Positions 38,176 to 51,300 are shown, counted from the first letter of the stretch. The stretch is 64,000 nucleotides of DNA from Trichopria drosophilae (GCA_030407085.1 CM059582.1:157442501-157506500); one strand, 5' to 3'. Numbers and translations: made by a program. The notes: generated by a model from the letters alone, not told the origin.

Positions 38176-41100
38176 AAACGCATATTACATCCATATCATA
38201 GCTATACTCGTCCCAGTACTCAAGCCCATACTGGTGCCACATCGAAAATTTTCACGCGAGTAAGCTTTTAATAATTACTTTAAATAATTACATTAAAACA
38301 GATTATATCGGAAACCCAGACCGGCTATGTAAAATTTCGCACTTCATATATATTTATATAAGTTAGATGGATTGTTAGCAGTAAATAGCTAATAAGGATA
38401 ATTTTGCAAGTTTTTAAATTTATTTTCGCAGAACTTAATTTAATAAATTAATGAAATAAAGAAATATTTCTTTTTAATTAGTGCATGTATCATTAATACC
38501 TTTTTACATAAGTTAATACCTATTTTCGCATCTATCATACTTATTACCGAGTGTTTTGAAAATGTAGCTGTTTAATATGTCTCCTCGTGATTTTCAGAAA
38601 AACAGAAACAGAATTCTTTTTTAAGTAACCTTAAGTAGCATAATGATTTCAATGCTTGTTGCCTCGGTCACAATAACATTTTGCCATTTTGGACCGAAAT
38701 AATTATCTATAATTAATAGCATGATAAAAATGTACATAAAATAGTACGTAAAATAGACTATATATTTTAGGGGAAAGAACTCGTCAATCAATACTGATAA
38801 TGCATGGACTATGGACATTGCCGGTACCGGTTAAAAAATGTGTGGAATTACTAATATGTGCAATGCAATATATTACGACCTGTATACCAATGCTATGTCC
38901 TAGATGGAAACTTCCGATGAATCTCCAGCTCATTGTTTTCGATGTGTTGTGTCGACCTCTGCATATTTCAATGTCCAAGTTGACCTTTCTGTAGTTTTTC
39001 TAATTTAGGTTTATTTTTCTGTAGGTTTAGGTGTTCAAGAAGATCTCCCGTTGATTTTCGAAGTCCAAGTCGCTCAGGAAGCCAATACATCTGCAGAGTA
39101 GACGAAACGGTCGTCCTGGATAGCGAAATCCACTAAGATATCAAACTGCGGATGCCGAAACCTATGTAGAAGTAGACAACATTATTAGTGATTGCCACCT
39201 GGACCAAATATTTTTCGTCACTTGCTTAACATTCCATGAAAAATTACCGAACTTTTCAAGAATTATTTAATCTTAGCTATAAATCGGTGTTTTTTTCTAT
39301 GAAAGGTTCCGTTCGATTTTAGTAATGGTCCTCACCATTTTATAAACATTTTAATAAATTTGTTGGGTAAATTTTTTACAATTTATTATTTATCTAACTT
39401 GAAATTTGTCTAAACATGTTTTGAATACATTTACAATAAGAATTATTATGTTAGTGATTTGAAGGTAGAGGTCTTAAAATGAAAGAACAGTAATAGTTGT
39501 AGAATCTTTGTGTGTTTCTAAATTATTTAATATATTCCCAGCGAATATATTTGGACAGTTTTTAAGTGTAAGCATTTGTATTAGGTGGAGGTTGATAGCT
39601 TTTTCTTTATATTAGACAGAGAATTATCTATGAATGTATTTTTAGATATGAAGTAATAATTCAAAGGACAGTTTTTCTAAAGCCAGAACAGTAAACTAAG
39701 ATAACATATTTTGTCGAATGCATGTCTATTGTCTAAAGCGACCGTCGAAAAGTATTTTTAGCAGGTTTTTATAGTAAATTTGATGGGGTTCTTCGATATT
39801 AGGTTTATTGTTTAGAATCTAAATATTTTGAATGAGTTATTTTCTGCTAAGATTACATGAAATTTTGTGAATAAACCTTTCATAGACCTTTCAGAGAACT
39901 GCCATTAAATTGTTTATTCGATATAATATCATTTCTTCTGAATTTTGTTCCGGGTTTAAAATTTGTATTATGCGGGTCAGTTGCACTTTCTATCAAAAGA
40001 GAAATATGCATTTCTTAATATTAGATTGAAGAGTTTTCTTAATGTTAGATTGAACCAATTTCTTATGTCTGATTTTAGAGAATTCATGTATTAAATTATA
40101 TCCTAAACTTAATTGTTTAAAGATACAGAATTGATTGCTTCATTGATCTCGAATTTTTTTACTGCAGATTCCATCTGATATGGCTCTTTTAATACATTTT
40201 GAATATAAAACTTCTTTTCTACTTTGCTCTGCTGACTCTAAGGTGAATACTTTCCTTTACACTATTTGCTTCATAGTAACTCTCAGAATTAAAAGTCAGT
40301 AGCTTCATCCATCTGATATTTTAGATATTCTCGAAATTTCTGATTATCCTTATAAATTAATAACCTTCGTTTATTTTTTATTACTTTGTTAAGATTGCTT
40401 GAGCGTCGGAGATCTCTTATTACGCTACGGTTTTTGCTACGTTTTGACTGAGTATATTTGACTTAGATATATCATATTTTTTATTTTATAAACACATTAC
40501 TAGGCATTTATAATTTCACCAGTGAATAGTCTGATGATAAGTTTAAATACGCTTGAACCTTCACGTAACTCTTTTATGTTTTTAATGATGACAAAATTGA
40601 TCATAGCAGGGACAGGATATGCTGGCTCTTTCGAGGATGCGAATTCGGGGATTATGTTTTTCACGTTGAATGTTTAACACGTTACACGAAATGTTACAGC
40701 AGAGTAAATGATAAGATATTTATTGCTACTAATTGCTACTAATTGTTTCGTACTACAGCTAAAGCCATGTCTTGAATAACCTGATATCTCCTAGCTGCTT
40801 GAAACGAAAGTCTCCAGGGATGAAGGAGGATCAATGGCCGAATACTGTGTTGGGTCGAAATTAACAAATTCTTAATTAGTCCATTTCGTGTTCTAAACAA
40901 ATTCTACTATTTCAATACTTTCTGCATAAAAATATATTTCATTTGTGATGAAATAATTGTAAAGAACTTAATAATTTCAATTTCAAAAGAAAATTTAGAA
41001 AAACCATTGAAATGACTTACACTTGCAATTGCAATATACGGATAAAATAGACACTGTGGAACAGGTGTTGCGTGTATGAAATTACGTTTGCATTTATGAC

Positions 41101-41570
41101 CTACTTCCTCTTTCTGGAGTTCAAGGGCTCGATGAATTTAGATACACCCCGTCTAATGTAATAGTAAGCGTCAGAGGGTAAATTTCACCAAGTCAGAATT
41201 GCATAGTTTCAAGATATATAGCCTCAGTTACGACATACAGGTGTTAAGATTATGTATGCTGATAAACAGCTTAACGTATTATTCAGACAAAAATGAAAAT
41301 AAGTTCTAAACTGTTTAAATCAAATTCAAATTCATGTAATAGGTAGGGTATCCCTGGTAAAAATTAGACTATCCTTTATCCATTTCTAAAACTTATTATT
41401 GGACGTCGGGAAACACGAAAGAAAAATTCGTTTCGTTTTTACAAATATTTGAACATGTTTTTGAAAACGTGAGAATGTTACTTTTAAGCGTTTAACGTGA
41501 ACGCACCGTTTAAAACGTTCAGACGTAAAGGAAGGTTCTGATTGACGCGTGAGTAAAAACAAATTATCTT
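38176..41570. other. Gene-free stretch
   Basis: No exon, RNA gene or complete mobile element recognised. Around 38,800-39,170 the sequence is slightly GC-richer and open on both strands, but the translations carry no motif and no splice signals frame them. Confidence 0.45.
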
Positions 41571-42880
41571 TGAATATGAATATGAATATGAATAAATTTA
41601 TTAAACCTTGGTAGCAGCATAACGCTGCGTTACCTTTAGGCTACATATATTTTCTTACAAATATTTATTTATTTACAATAATAAGTAGATTTTCCACGAA
41701 TTAAATTTAAGTTCACGATTAACATTTATTAAAGTAAAGTAATATTAATAATAACAATAAGTCCAACTAAAAATAAGTAATAAGTGGCTGTGAAAATATG
41801 CGAATGATGAAGAAAAGAGTAAGTATAAGGAAGATAAAGTATTAAACTTGCGTCGGATGAGTAATGTTTTAATGTAATTTATGATAGGATTTGAAGGTAT
41901 AGGATCTCTCATAATTGATATTTTCGAAAGAATGAAAGTGTTCGTGAAGAAGGAACTTCAACGTTGTGACGTTTTCGGCATTTTTTATTTCGGCAGGAAG
42001 TGTATTCTGGATGCCTTAATTAAAAAAGAATTTTGGAATTTGGCCGTTCTTACATAAGGTACTATTTTTTGGCCGTTCTTACATATACCTAATTCTTTGA
42101 CATATTTCGAAATTGTCCGTATGTCGTGGTTGACTTTTTCAATTGAAGCTACCAATTCCGAAGGGTCGCATTGGATCATGATTTGTCGATCGTCGGCATA
42201 CAGTAAGTTCGAGGTGAAAGTTAAAACGCGTGAGACATCATTAATAAGGATTGAGAAGAGTAAAGGTCCCAAAACTGAACCTTTAGGGACACCGGCAAAG
42301 AGTGTTCTCCAACTTGAGACTGTAAATTCATTGTCATATACCGCTTGTTGACGACCAAGAAGATAAGAGGAAAACCATCGAAGTTCGTGTGTTGTTATAC
42401 CTAAACTTTCCATTTTTAAAAGTAATAATAAAATATCCACAGTATCGAAAGCTTTCGAAAAGTCGAACAGTATAAGAATGATGAGTTTATGATTCTCCAT
42501 TCCAGATCTTATATAGTCCAAGAGAAAGATGAGAAGAGTTTGCGTACTGTGACCTTTACGAAATCCGGATTGTTTGGGATCTAGCAGATTATTGTTGTTA
42601 AAATATTCTATTAATTGTTCAAATACCATTTTTTCAAAAAGCTTCGCTAACAGACATAGAATTGCTATTGGTCGGTAGTTAAGTGGTGACGTTGGTGAAA
42701 GTATTTTATTGATAGGTCTGACGAGAGCTTTTTTCCAATCTATAGGGAATTCTCCGATACTCAAACTGCTATTAAAGATATCGACTAGCACATCGATAAT
42801 GACTAGCAGGGAGTAGGTTAAGCAATGGAGATCAATGTGGTCTTTCATCTTTAAGAAATATGTTTTCATACAATCAACAT
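41571..42880 (-). pseudogene. LINE reverse-transcriptase, copy 2, 5'-truncated
   Basis: A 294-codon minus-strand frame (42,869-41,985) covers most of an RT domain: FPIDWKKALVRPINK, YRPIAIL, KLFEKMVFEQL, KQSGFRKGHSTQTLL, LFDFSKAFDTVD, FAGVPKGSVLGPLLFSILIND and LYADDRQIM. The catalytic F-x-D and YADD motifs are intact, but the frame loses register after the KNGQK block, where the thumb region decays. The 3' terminus at 41,571-41,594 is a (GAATAT)n run on the plus strand, the expected microsatellite tail of such LINEs. The 5' half with the endonuclease is missing, typical of target-primed insertion that stopped early. This is the younger of the two copies of this family in the window. Confidence 0.88.
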
Positions 42881-43790
42881 TTCATTCGTAATCGATACTC
42901 CTTTAGCTTAATCAATGCCTAAATCGTCAAATAAGCTCAAAGTACACGCAACCCGTAGAGGAGGCTCCAGCTCAGACCAGAGATTATTAGTATGCTCAGA
43001 CCTAACCGCACTGTTAAAAATGATATGAAATTTAATGTAAGGTCAATGACTACTAATACATTCAATTTCATGGGTTTATAACTTAAATGTACCTTAATAT
43101 GCAGGAAAACAAGTCTTAGAGTATTTTTGCAGTTATGTTTCATGCATAAGCAAAGAAAATTTGCTGTACTTGTTTACTAGTTCAATACCATTTAAGAATG
43201 TAAATATAAAGACTGCATGTACGCGTTTTTTAGTGTGCTTTTGCCATTCATGCATGATTTTAAAAAATTATAAAAAATATATTTGGCAGATCTGCCATAC
43301 ATACTAGGGAATAGCTAGACACAAATCATATCAGTATTTTGTTACAAAAATCTGTACGTAGTGGATAAAATTAAATGATTTGTCTAAAAATCCTACCTAA
43401 CAACTATTAAGCAAAATTATTTGAAAAATGAATGAAATAAATGTGGATTGGAGAAGATCGCATATAAAATAAAAAATTATAGAACCGTTTACAATGCTTA
43501 ACGTATGTTGTTTACGTTTCAAAAAGTGAAAACTGAACAAAAAGTATTTAGGTTATTCGTGTTAAATATTGTGAGTACTTTTCCCATAAACAAAGCGATA
43601 ACTGTCCACACTTTGTCTAGAAAAGGTGTGAAAATACCAACCACGATTTTGTGACATTTTATTACTCACAAACTGGCTAGAACACAACTTTATTAGTCAA
43701 ATGTGCATTTTTTGAGGTGAGCTTTCCATGCGGTATCAAGCGTCCCTTTCCAGAGGTATACATGAAGCTCTATGGACATTGAAATTAAAT
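42881..43790. other. Stretch without a recognised gene
   Basis: A/T-rich, with only short chance frames. It separates the LINE copy from the first TTAA-flanked MITE. Nothing else seen. Confidence 0.4.
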
Positions 43791-43794
43791 TTAA

Positions 43795-44127
43795 GGGGGT
43801 TCTAAAGTGTGCCGTTAGTAAAAACCATAAATAAAAAACTTTTTAGATTTTTTCAAAATTCGGCTTTTGTAAGAGCGATTCTAAATACTATATAAGGTAT
43901 CCAAGACAATATCAAAGACATTCTAAATAAAATAAGCGATTTTTATTTATTTCCGAAAATTCTCTATCAGTTCTCAATTAATGTCTTTGGTATTTTCTAG
44001 AAAGCCATCTATAGTAATTAGAATTGTCTTTACACAGCCCGAATTTTGAACATTTTATTCAGTAATCTTCAAATTACGTTTTTCACTGAGTTTTCCTACC
44101 TTACTGGCGGACCACTTTAGAACCCCT
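43795..44127. mobile_element. TTAA-flanked foldback MITE, intact copy
   Basis: TTAA at 43,791-43,794 and again at 44,128-44,131 bracket a 333-bp element starting GGGGGTTCTAAAGTG and ending CACTTTAGAACCCCT. The two halves are broadly inverted: GTAAAAACC and TTCGGCTTTTGTAAGAGC on the left face GCCCGAATTTTGAAC and GTTTTTCACTGAG on the right. It has no ORF. TTAA duplication is the signature of piggyBac-type transposition, so a piggyBac transposase acting in trans is the simplest source. It serves as the reference for at least five related copies in the window. Confidence 0.82.
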
Positions 44128-44614
44128 TTAAGATACATACATGAAATTTATTATGTACATTCAATGTTAGGTCTGACATTGAAAGATGTATAATATCGGA
44201 AATGAAATCTGTTTCCAGCACATGTACTTTATTAATATAATGTGTTTCTTTTTAAACGGGTTAAAGTAGGTTAAAAAGGGGATACGTTTTTTAGTCAAAT
44301 TGAAAAAAACCGAAGTTAAATCGGTTTGAACCAATTTTTAAATTCTACTTTCAATTTACGATTGTCACAAAATATCAAACAAGTTATTGGAAATTAATTA
44401 AAATCACATATTCTAAAAAAATTCAAGTATATTTGAAACATCCTTTCTGATTTCCTGCAAATCACGTAATTGTCAAAATATCACTTGATTTAACAAAATT
44501 TAATTTTTCTGTGTTTAGCATAAATGCCATCGTTATCGACATACATACCATTTTAGTGCTATCTTTATTTGCATTGTCACCAAGCCAGTAAAAACTAGGG
44601 GTTAAGAACTTCAA

Positions 44615-45804
44615 GGGGGTTCTAAAGTGTTCCGCCGATAACGTAGGAATTTTCAGTAAAAACCGTAATACTGAATAGGTTTTTGAAAATTGGGCTCTGT
44701 AAGGGTGATTCTATATGTAGTAGAGTCCCGGTATAATTGCATCTCGCTATATTTACTTGTCGCCCCTTTCTTTTTCCTCCGCCTTTCGTCGTGACGTCAC
44801 GAACATGACTCAGGGAAGTAGGAGAAGCGGCGCTCCCCTTCTTTTGGTAAATATAACGTGACTGGAGGGGAAGGCGAGGAACCGAAAGAGTAAATATACC
44901 GGTACTGTATATAGACGGTATCTTTTATTCCGTGATATTTCTCGATAAATTCTAAGAACTTTTCGTTCTTATCATTTTTTTAATAAAGCTTGTAGTTTTT
45001 AGTTAGGGCGTCCAGAAAATTTTAAAGAAATGTTCATTATTGCGGCCATTTTGAGGTCGTTAGAATGATGTAGGGTATAAAAGTAAAATTTTTCCTTAAA
45101 ATTGAAGTATTTTGTTCACCTTTGTTCCGAGTTTCAATGGAATCCCAATATTATAAGCTCGAAAAAATGTTAAGAAGAAATATTTCCCAATTTATTGGAA
45201 ATTTTTTCAAATTCGGTGCCATATTGGAATTACCGATGGCTGAAACTCAATTTTGACCACGGAATCTTAAAGAGCGACCTCGAAAATAGTAGGATATGTA
45301 TCTCTTAATTTTTGTTAACTTCCATTTTGATACAAAATGCTCGATTGAAATAGAAGGAAGATAAAGTGTCCTTTGGGCGTTAATGGGTTAAGGAAGAGGT
45401 AAGAAGAACTAACCTTACCTCCGCTAAATACGTGAAGGGATTCTCGCTAATCGTGTGAAGGACAATAAAGCAAAATTCTACTGTAATTGAGAACTGACCG
45501 AGAATTTTCTAAGATATCGTCTATATACAGTATATACAGTTGATACGAAATACTGGCCTGAAATTTACGCAAGAAGAAGTGGCCCTTTGGCGTTAATAGG
45601 TTAATTCCAGTGTAATAAAAACCTTATTTCCGGAAATTCTCGGTCAGGTATAAATTTATTTCTTTGAAATTTTCTAGGATACCGTTTACAGTGGTTAGGA
45701 TTGCCCTTACAGAGCCCGAATTTCGAAAAATCGTTTCAGTCACTTTTTATTTACGGATTTTAGTAAAAATTCCTACTTTATCTGTCGAGCAATTTAGAAC
45801 CCCC
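44615..45804. mobile_element. Second TTAA-type MITE copy, with nested insertions
   Basis: Starts GGGGGTTCTAAAGTG after TCAA (a mutated TTAA) and ends AATTTAGAACCCCC before TTAA at 45,805. Its own interior resumes on both sides (TTGGGCTCTGTAAGGGTGAT on the left; AATTGAGAACTGACCGAGAA near 45,487 and AGAGCCCGAATTTCGAA near 45,710 on the right). At least two other elements fill the middle: a TA-flanked hairpin at 44,720-44,907 and TTAA-ended material whose right ends are GGCGTTAATGGGTTAA near 45,377 and GGCGTTAATAGGTTAA near 45,588. Confidence 0.7.
44720..44907. mobile_element. Small TA-flanked MITE nested in the TTAA-type copy
   Basis: TA precedes a left end containing CCCGGTATAATTGC, and a right end TAAATATACCGGTACTG is followed by TA at 44,908. 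Inside, TATATTTACTTG..CCTCCGCC is mirrored by GGCGAGG..GAGTAAATATA. The host MITE continues on both sides as expected from an empty site, so the insertion is real. The TA target suggests a mariner/Tc1-type source. The left tip is slightly rearranged, so its first base is uncertain. Confidence 0.6.
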
Positions 45805-45958
45805 TTAATCAAAACTTAAAAGTACATAGGAGTTTTTTTTTACTGCAGCATTTGGAATATCATGGAATTGAAAATATCAGAAAATATCCGGTGTTTTCCT
45901 CATAGTCAGTCGCAAACAAGTTTAAGTGCGTCAAAAAATCTTGCTTTTTCTGATCAAA

Positions 45959-47454
45959 TCGACGGGTCTTACGAAGACTCGTTTATTTCAATTTTCTTAC
46001 GAAGAACTGTTTATTTCGGTTCTCCACGAAAACTTGTTTAACTCGGCGGCTATCACGAAGACATGTTTATTTCGACATTTATTACGAAAAGTCGTTTACT
46101 TCGACGTTCAACGCGAAAAGTTGTTTATTTCAGAGTTTTTCACGAACACTTGTTTATTTCAAGGTTGCAGGTAATAATAGGTCAAGGATTCGAAAACAAA
46201 TATAACAAGCGTCGAAGTAAACGAGCTTCGTGAAAAACGCCGAAACAAACAATTTTTAGCGACGAACGACAAAATAAACAAGTCTTCGTGGTGAATAGCT
46301 GAAATAAACAGGTCTTCGCGGTGAAAATCGAAATAAACGAGTTTTTCAAATAAAATCTGAAATAAACGAGTTTTGCGCATAAAATCTGAAATAAACAGTT
46401 CTTCTTCATTTCATAAATTTTGAATCCATTTTCTGTCCGTGACGAACCCATATGAATACAAAAATAAACTTGTATAAAATTTTCAATGCATATGAATTCA
46501 TTTATATGCAAAAATAACACATACAAAAAAGAACTTGAATTCATTTGAATAAATATTATGCCACAATGACCATATTAATTTTGAATCCATGCAAATGTAA
46601 ATATAATATTGATTTATTAGTGGTAAAATTATGAATCCGTGCGAATGCAAATATAATAATGGTCTTGATGTTATACATTTTGAATCCATTAAAGCATGCT
46701 GGGATATACAGGACATACACCAAGTTCATTATTTTCACGTTCATTCGCCATTTATGGCGTTATCATTGACTTTACGAAGAAAATGCATAGAACCTTTTTT
46801 GTAGAGAAGTTAATGCTGTAACTTCTGCGTCTGAAACATTTGTCAATAAAATTTGTATTTTTACAAAATAAATGCAAAAAACTACAAAGAAACCTAATTC
46901 TGGCTAATATTTCTTTAGTAACGGATAGATGGATCTGCGCCAAAATCTAATCAGATCTAAGTTATGCCAAGACACATACGCGAGATATCGCGGAGACAAA
47001 ATTCTGCACACGGACGGACGCCAATTTTTTTATTGTTCATCTCTGCTTAGGGTCTGAAACGTCGACATTTGATGAAAAACTATAGGGTAATTTTTTGGCG
47101 GGAGCTGCAAAAATAGTACATTACGATACAAGTGCGCTAAGTAAACACTTAGCGCACGGTGCACGAATGTTCTACATTGCACACGGAAAACAGTGTGCTA
47201 AGTGGGCACTTAGCGCACGGAGTTAAAAAAAAGGCATTTAAATGCATTCGAATTTTCAATGCTTCTGAATGCATTTCAATGCACATCTGCAGGACAAAAA
47301 AAAGCATTAAAATGCATTCAAATTTCTAATGCTACTGAATGAATTTTAATACATTTTTATGACAGAAAATTGATTTATATGCATTTATATGCATTCAAAA
47401 ATGTCCAATGCCTGTGAATCGTTTTTCGATTACTGTGTTCGTAAGACCCGTCGA
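45959..47454. mobile_element. 1.5-kb TIR element carrying mirrored tandem arrays
   Basis: The outermost 17 bases TCGACGGGTCTTACGAA (45,959) are exactly inverted at the other end (TTCGTAAGACCCGTCGA, ending 47,454). Inside lie, left to right, two opposing tandem arrays (45,970-46,410), GAATCC-rich repeat sequence, and a part at about 46,400-47,435 that is homologous in inverse orientation to the element at 53,990-54,985. That inner part ends in ACAGTAATCGAAAAA, a variant of the CCCAGTAATCGA terminus, so one element may be nested in another. Two short hairpins, GTGCGCTAAGT..ACTTAGCGCAC (near 47,131) and GTGTGCTAAGT..ACTTAGCGCAC (near 47,191), lie in the middle. There is no coding sequence. Confidence 0.6.
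45970..46410. repeat. Two facing tandem arrays, about seven 29-bp units each
   Basis: From 45,970 to about 46,165, units of 28-29 bp follow the pattern ACGAAGACTTGTTTATTTCG plus eight or nine variable bases, seven times. After a 40-bp spacer the same unit appears in the opposite orientation seven times, up to about 46,410 (CGAAATAAACAAGTCTTCGT pattern). The whole block can fold into a 200-bp imperfect hairpin. ORFs here rich in LFIS and KTRLFQ repeats are by-products of the periodicity. Confidence 0.8.
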
Positions 47455-47458
47455 AATA

Positions 47459-47767
47459 CAGTGGCCCTCCCCTTATTTTAACTCCTCTTATTTTAACTGC
47501 GTCCTTTATTTTAACTTTTTTTCGTCCCTTATGTTAACTTCTTCCCCTCATGGGTTCCCCCACCATTCGCCATTTGAAAGTGTTGAAACGAGTGCGGACT
47601 GCTGTTTGCGCTTGCGCATACAGCTGAAGAAGGACGCCACTATCTCTCTTTTCACTGTTTTTATTCTCTCAAACTGCCAGTGGTGGGGATGAAGGGAAGC
47701 GGTAAAATAAGGGAAGAAACCGCCATCTTTCTTGATTCGAAAAGTTTAAATAAGGGGAGGACCACTG
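47459..47767. mobile_element. TA-flanked MITE, 309 bp
   Basis: TA duplicates at 47,457-47,458 and 47,768-47,769. Terminal inverted repeats start CAGTGGCCCTCCCCTTATTT on the left and CAGTGGTCCTCCCCTTATTT on the right strand. Inside the left end, three further TTATTTTAACT or TTATGTTAACT repeats follow, so the terminus itself is reiterated. The TA target is typical of Tc1/mariner-type MITEs. It lies about 600 bp upstream of the sav start codon and could sit in its promoter region. Confidence 0.85.
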
Positions 47768-48379
47768 TACGAATGATGAAAAGTTACTAGTTCATTTTGT
47801 CCTATGGTTTTGATAGGCCTAGTAAGAAAGTTGAGGCACCGAATTATGTTGTGTTATTACGGTCATTACGGATTCCGCTAAATTATTGGCAGTGAGTTTA
47901 CGGTTTTACTTTCTTACGTCAAAGTCAAAGTACTTTGTACTAAATGCAATACATGCACCGTAACGTACGTGTATGAATGTACATAAACACATTTATGAAG
48001 TTACATTATTTTTCCTTGGTATTTAACGAATGTATATATGTATAGCTTCGTGCATATTATTTTAAATTTACGCCTTTCCCAACCTTCCTGCCGTGCAAGA
48101 AAAAAATACTATAACCTCCTCCGAATTTTTATCTCATCAGACACAATGATTAGTAGATAGCAGTCGTAAATATTAACAAACTTTTTCATAAATTAAATAT
48201 ATCAAGAGCTGGAAAAAAATGCAGAATTGTGGTAACAATTTTTGTATACCATATGTACAGTGGCAATTGAAGCAAATTTCACAGACTTTAGACAGTTGGA
48301 CGTACATAAACTAAAGTCTAAATTCAGTTAAAAATCTGTATAGTATACGTTGTTAGTCTTCAGATTTTTTATATAAAAA

Positions 48380-51300
48380 ATGTTGTCTCGTAAGAACAAA
48401 GATTTAAGGACTATAAAGGAAGGTGTTGTTGGAAAATACGTCAAAAAAGATACGCCTCCAGAAGTGCAAAGTACGTAATATTTCGTTCTGTATTTGTTAT
48501 TTTATCATTTATATGATACTGAATGCAATTAACTATTAATGTTGCACTTCCAGTAATCAATGTATGGAGTACAGAACCGAACCGAAGAAATCGCCGACAT
48601 ACAGCGAATTCAACAATTCCTGGTACTTTACCCAGTTCGTCACAGCCAAGTATGGTACAAAAATTTGGAAATACAAAAACAATATCAAGTGCAGTTGGTT
48701 TGGGTAGTCATGAAGGAAAGTACACTCCCAATAGTTCAGTACCCGATTTAGCGACAAGGTATATTTTGCAAAAACACTAATTTATAATAAATTACAATCA
48801 TTTAAATATTACTCATAGATTTGCCAACATGTCGATGAATTCTGCATTAAGCGATTCTTCAAGAACAGCAACTCCGTTATATCAGCCAAGTTTATCACCC
48901 GCAATGTCTCATACATATGTCAATCTTTATGCAGGCTCGGAATATCATCTAGAAAGGGATCAAAATTCTTCACAAATGCCTTATTTGTCATTTGACAACG
49001 AACCTGCTTACGAAGAAGTTAATCAAACGCAGTTTCGACCAAGTGCTGGGTATAACTAAATTAATCACTTTTATAAATGTAAATGTTACGGGCTCTGCCT
49101 ATCACTTGAAGAAAAAAAAATTTCTTCTTTCTTCCTTCTTCATGAATTTAAAGACACTTATCACTTTTTAAAATTAAGACTATTTAAAATTGAAAACATA
49201 CAAAAAAATAAAACTTAAAACTCTTTAAAAAAATATATACAAAAAATTAAAATCAACTTTAAAAGACTGAACGTTCCGGACCTCTTATTAAAAATTTAAA
49301 AAAAAAAATTCTTCTTTCTTCCTTCTTCATGAATTTAAAGACACTTATCACTTTTTAAAATTGAAAACATACAAAAAAATAAAACTTAAAACTCTTTAAA
49401 AACGTTGGGTCTTAAAGTTAATTTTAATTTTTTGTATATATTTTTTAAAGAGCTTTAAGTTTTATTTTTTGTATGTTTTCAAAAAATGTTGTTGTTTTTT
49501 TTTTCAATTATTGACTCCTGAAGTGGGACCCGAGAGGTCCGAAACGTTGAGTCTTTTAAAGTTAATTTTAATTTTTTGTATATATTTTTTATAGAGTTTT
49601 AAGTTTTATTTTTTTTGTATGTTTTCAATTTTAAAAAGTGATAAGTGTCTTTAAATTCATGAAGAAGGAAGAAAGAAGAAATTTTTAATTTTTTTTTTTT
49701 GTTTCAAGTGATAGAAATCAAGCCTATCTTAACCCGTTTCGTCTTGAAATGCCGTAAATTTTGACTTCTTTTCATTAGGTGCTTTCTTAGAGAAAAAAAA
49801 TCACTCAACCGTTTTGATATAACATACCTATTGTATTTTTTCTGGAACTTTCTAAATCCGGTTTCAGATTGACCATATCTGCCGCCATTTTTTTACTATG
49901 GCGGTTTAAACATAAAAATTCTGAATTTTGAAAAAATTTGTTCAATTAATGGTATTTTTGAATAGGAAACCGTGCTCGGAACAAGATAAGTCTGTATCTG
50001 GTGGAGTAATTAGTTACACTAAAAGATAGGACGGTCATTAATTCTCCATTCAAAATGGCGGTTCTCAGTCAAAATTTTGTTGAAAAATTTCTGGACGATC
50101 TAACTCAAAAGCTACGAGCTTTTTAAAAAAAATGTTGAGAATGAAAAGTTCTTAGAATTCATTGAGAAATATAGTGAAATATTTTCAGATTTTTTAAATG
50201 AAGTTTTGAGAAATTTTTTTTCCAAATTTTTTTCAAAATTGTAATTTATTTACGAAAATTCTGAACAAAATTTAGTGCATTCTCTGATAAATTCTAAGAG
50301 TTTTTTGTTCTTTGCAATTCTTTCCAAAAGTTGATAATTTTCAAGGAAATGAATTTCAAATATTATAGTTTAAGATTTTTCTTTCTCGAAAACTATCAAT
50401 TTTTTGGAAAAAATGCATAGAATAAAAAACTCTTAGAATTCATCAGAGAATGCACTAAATGTTGTTTAGAATTTTTTGAAAAAAAAATTACAATTTTGAA
50501 AAGAATTTTGAAAAAAATTTCAATCTGAAACCGGATTTAGAAAGTTCGAAAAAAAAATACAATAGGTATGGTTATATCAAAACGATTTAGTGATTTTTTC
50601 CCTAAGAAAGCACCTGATGAAAAGAAGTCAAAATTTAGGGCATTTCAGGACGAAACGGGTTAAAACCCTATTTATAATCACTTTTATGTTTACATAAGTT
50701 AAGATTATTTTTATAAAAACTTTAGATATAGCGGAACTCAACAAGAAAGGCCAAGCTCCAGTAACGAACAGTCGGAAGAATTACCTTTACCTCTTGGTTG
50801 GTCTGTTTACTTTACGCTCCGAGGCAGAAAATATTATGTCGACCATAACACCAGAACGACGCATTGGTCTCATCCTCTAGAAAAAGAAGGCTTACCGACC
50901 GGTTGGGAGCGAATAGATTCACAAGAATACGGGGTATATTACGTCAAGTTAGTATCAAAACTTTACGTTTAATTTACTCAAGTCTATAAGCAACAAATTG
51001 GAATAAATGGAAATTTTTCAGTCATATAACGAGGCAAGCGCAATACCAACATCCGTGTTATCCGTCAGAAATGCAAACCGTTAGAGTTGTACCACCACCG
51101 CAGCATACACACTTTCATTCTCACAGCGTTCTAGTACCGGCAAATCCATATATTAACGAAGAAATTCCACACTGGTTGTATGTTTACAGTCGAGCATCTG
51201 TTGACCTAGATCGTAAACTTCGTTGGGAACTCTTCCGCTTGCCAGAACTCGATTGCTTCAATGCAATGCTTATAAGACTGTTTACTCAAGAAGTAAGAGA

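Noticed and set aside
45959..46410. CRISPR-like appearance of regular repeats and spacers
   Set aside because: Units are contiguous tandem copies with degenerate variable parts, arranged as an inverted pair in a eukaryotic genome; no cas genes.
45926..46544. ORFs with repeated LFIS/KTRLFQ words on both strands
   Set aside because: They arise from the mirrored 29-bp tandem arrays and have no independent coding evidence.
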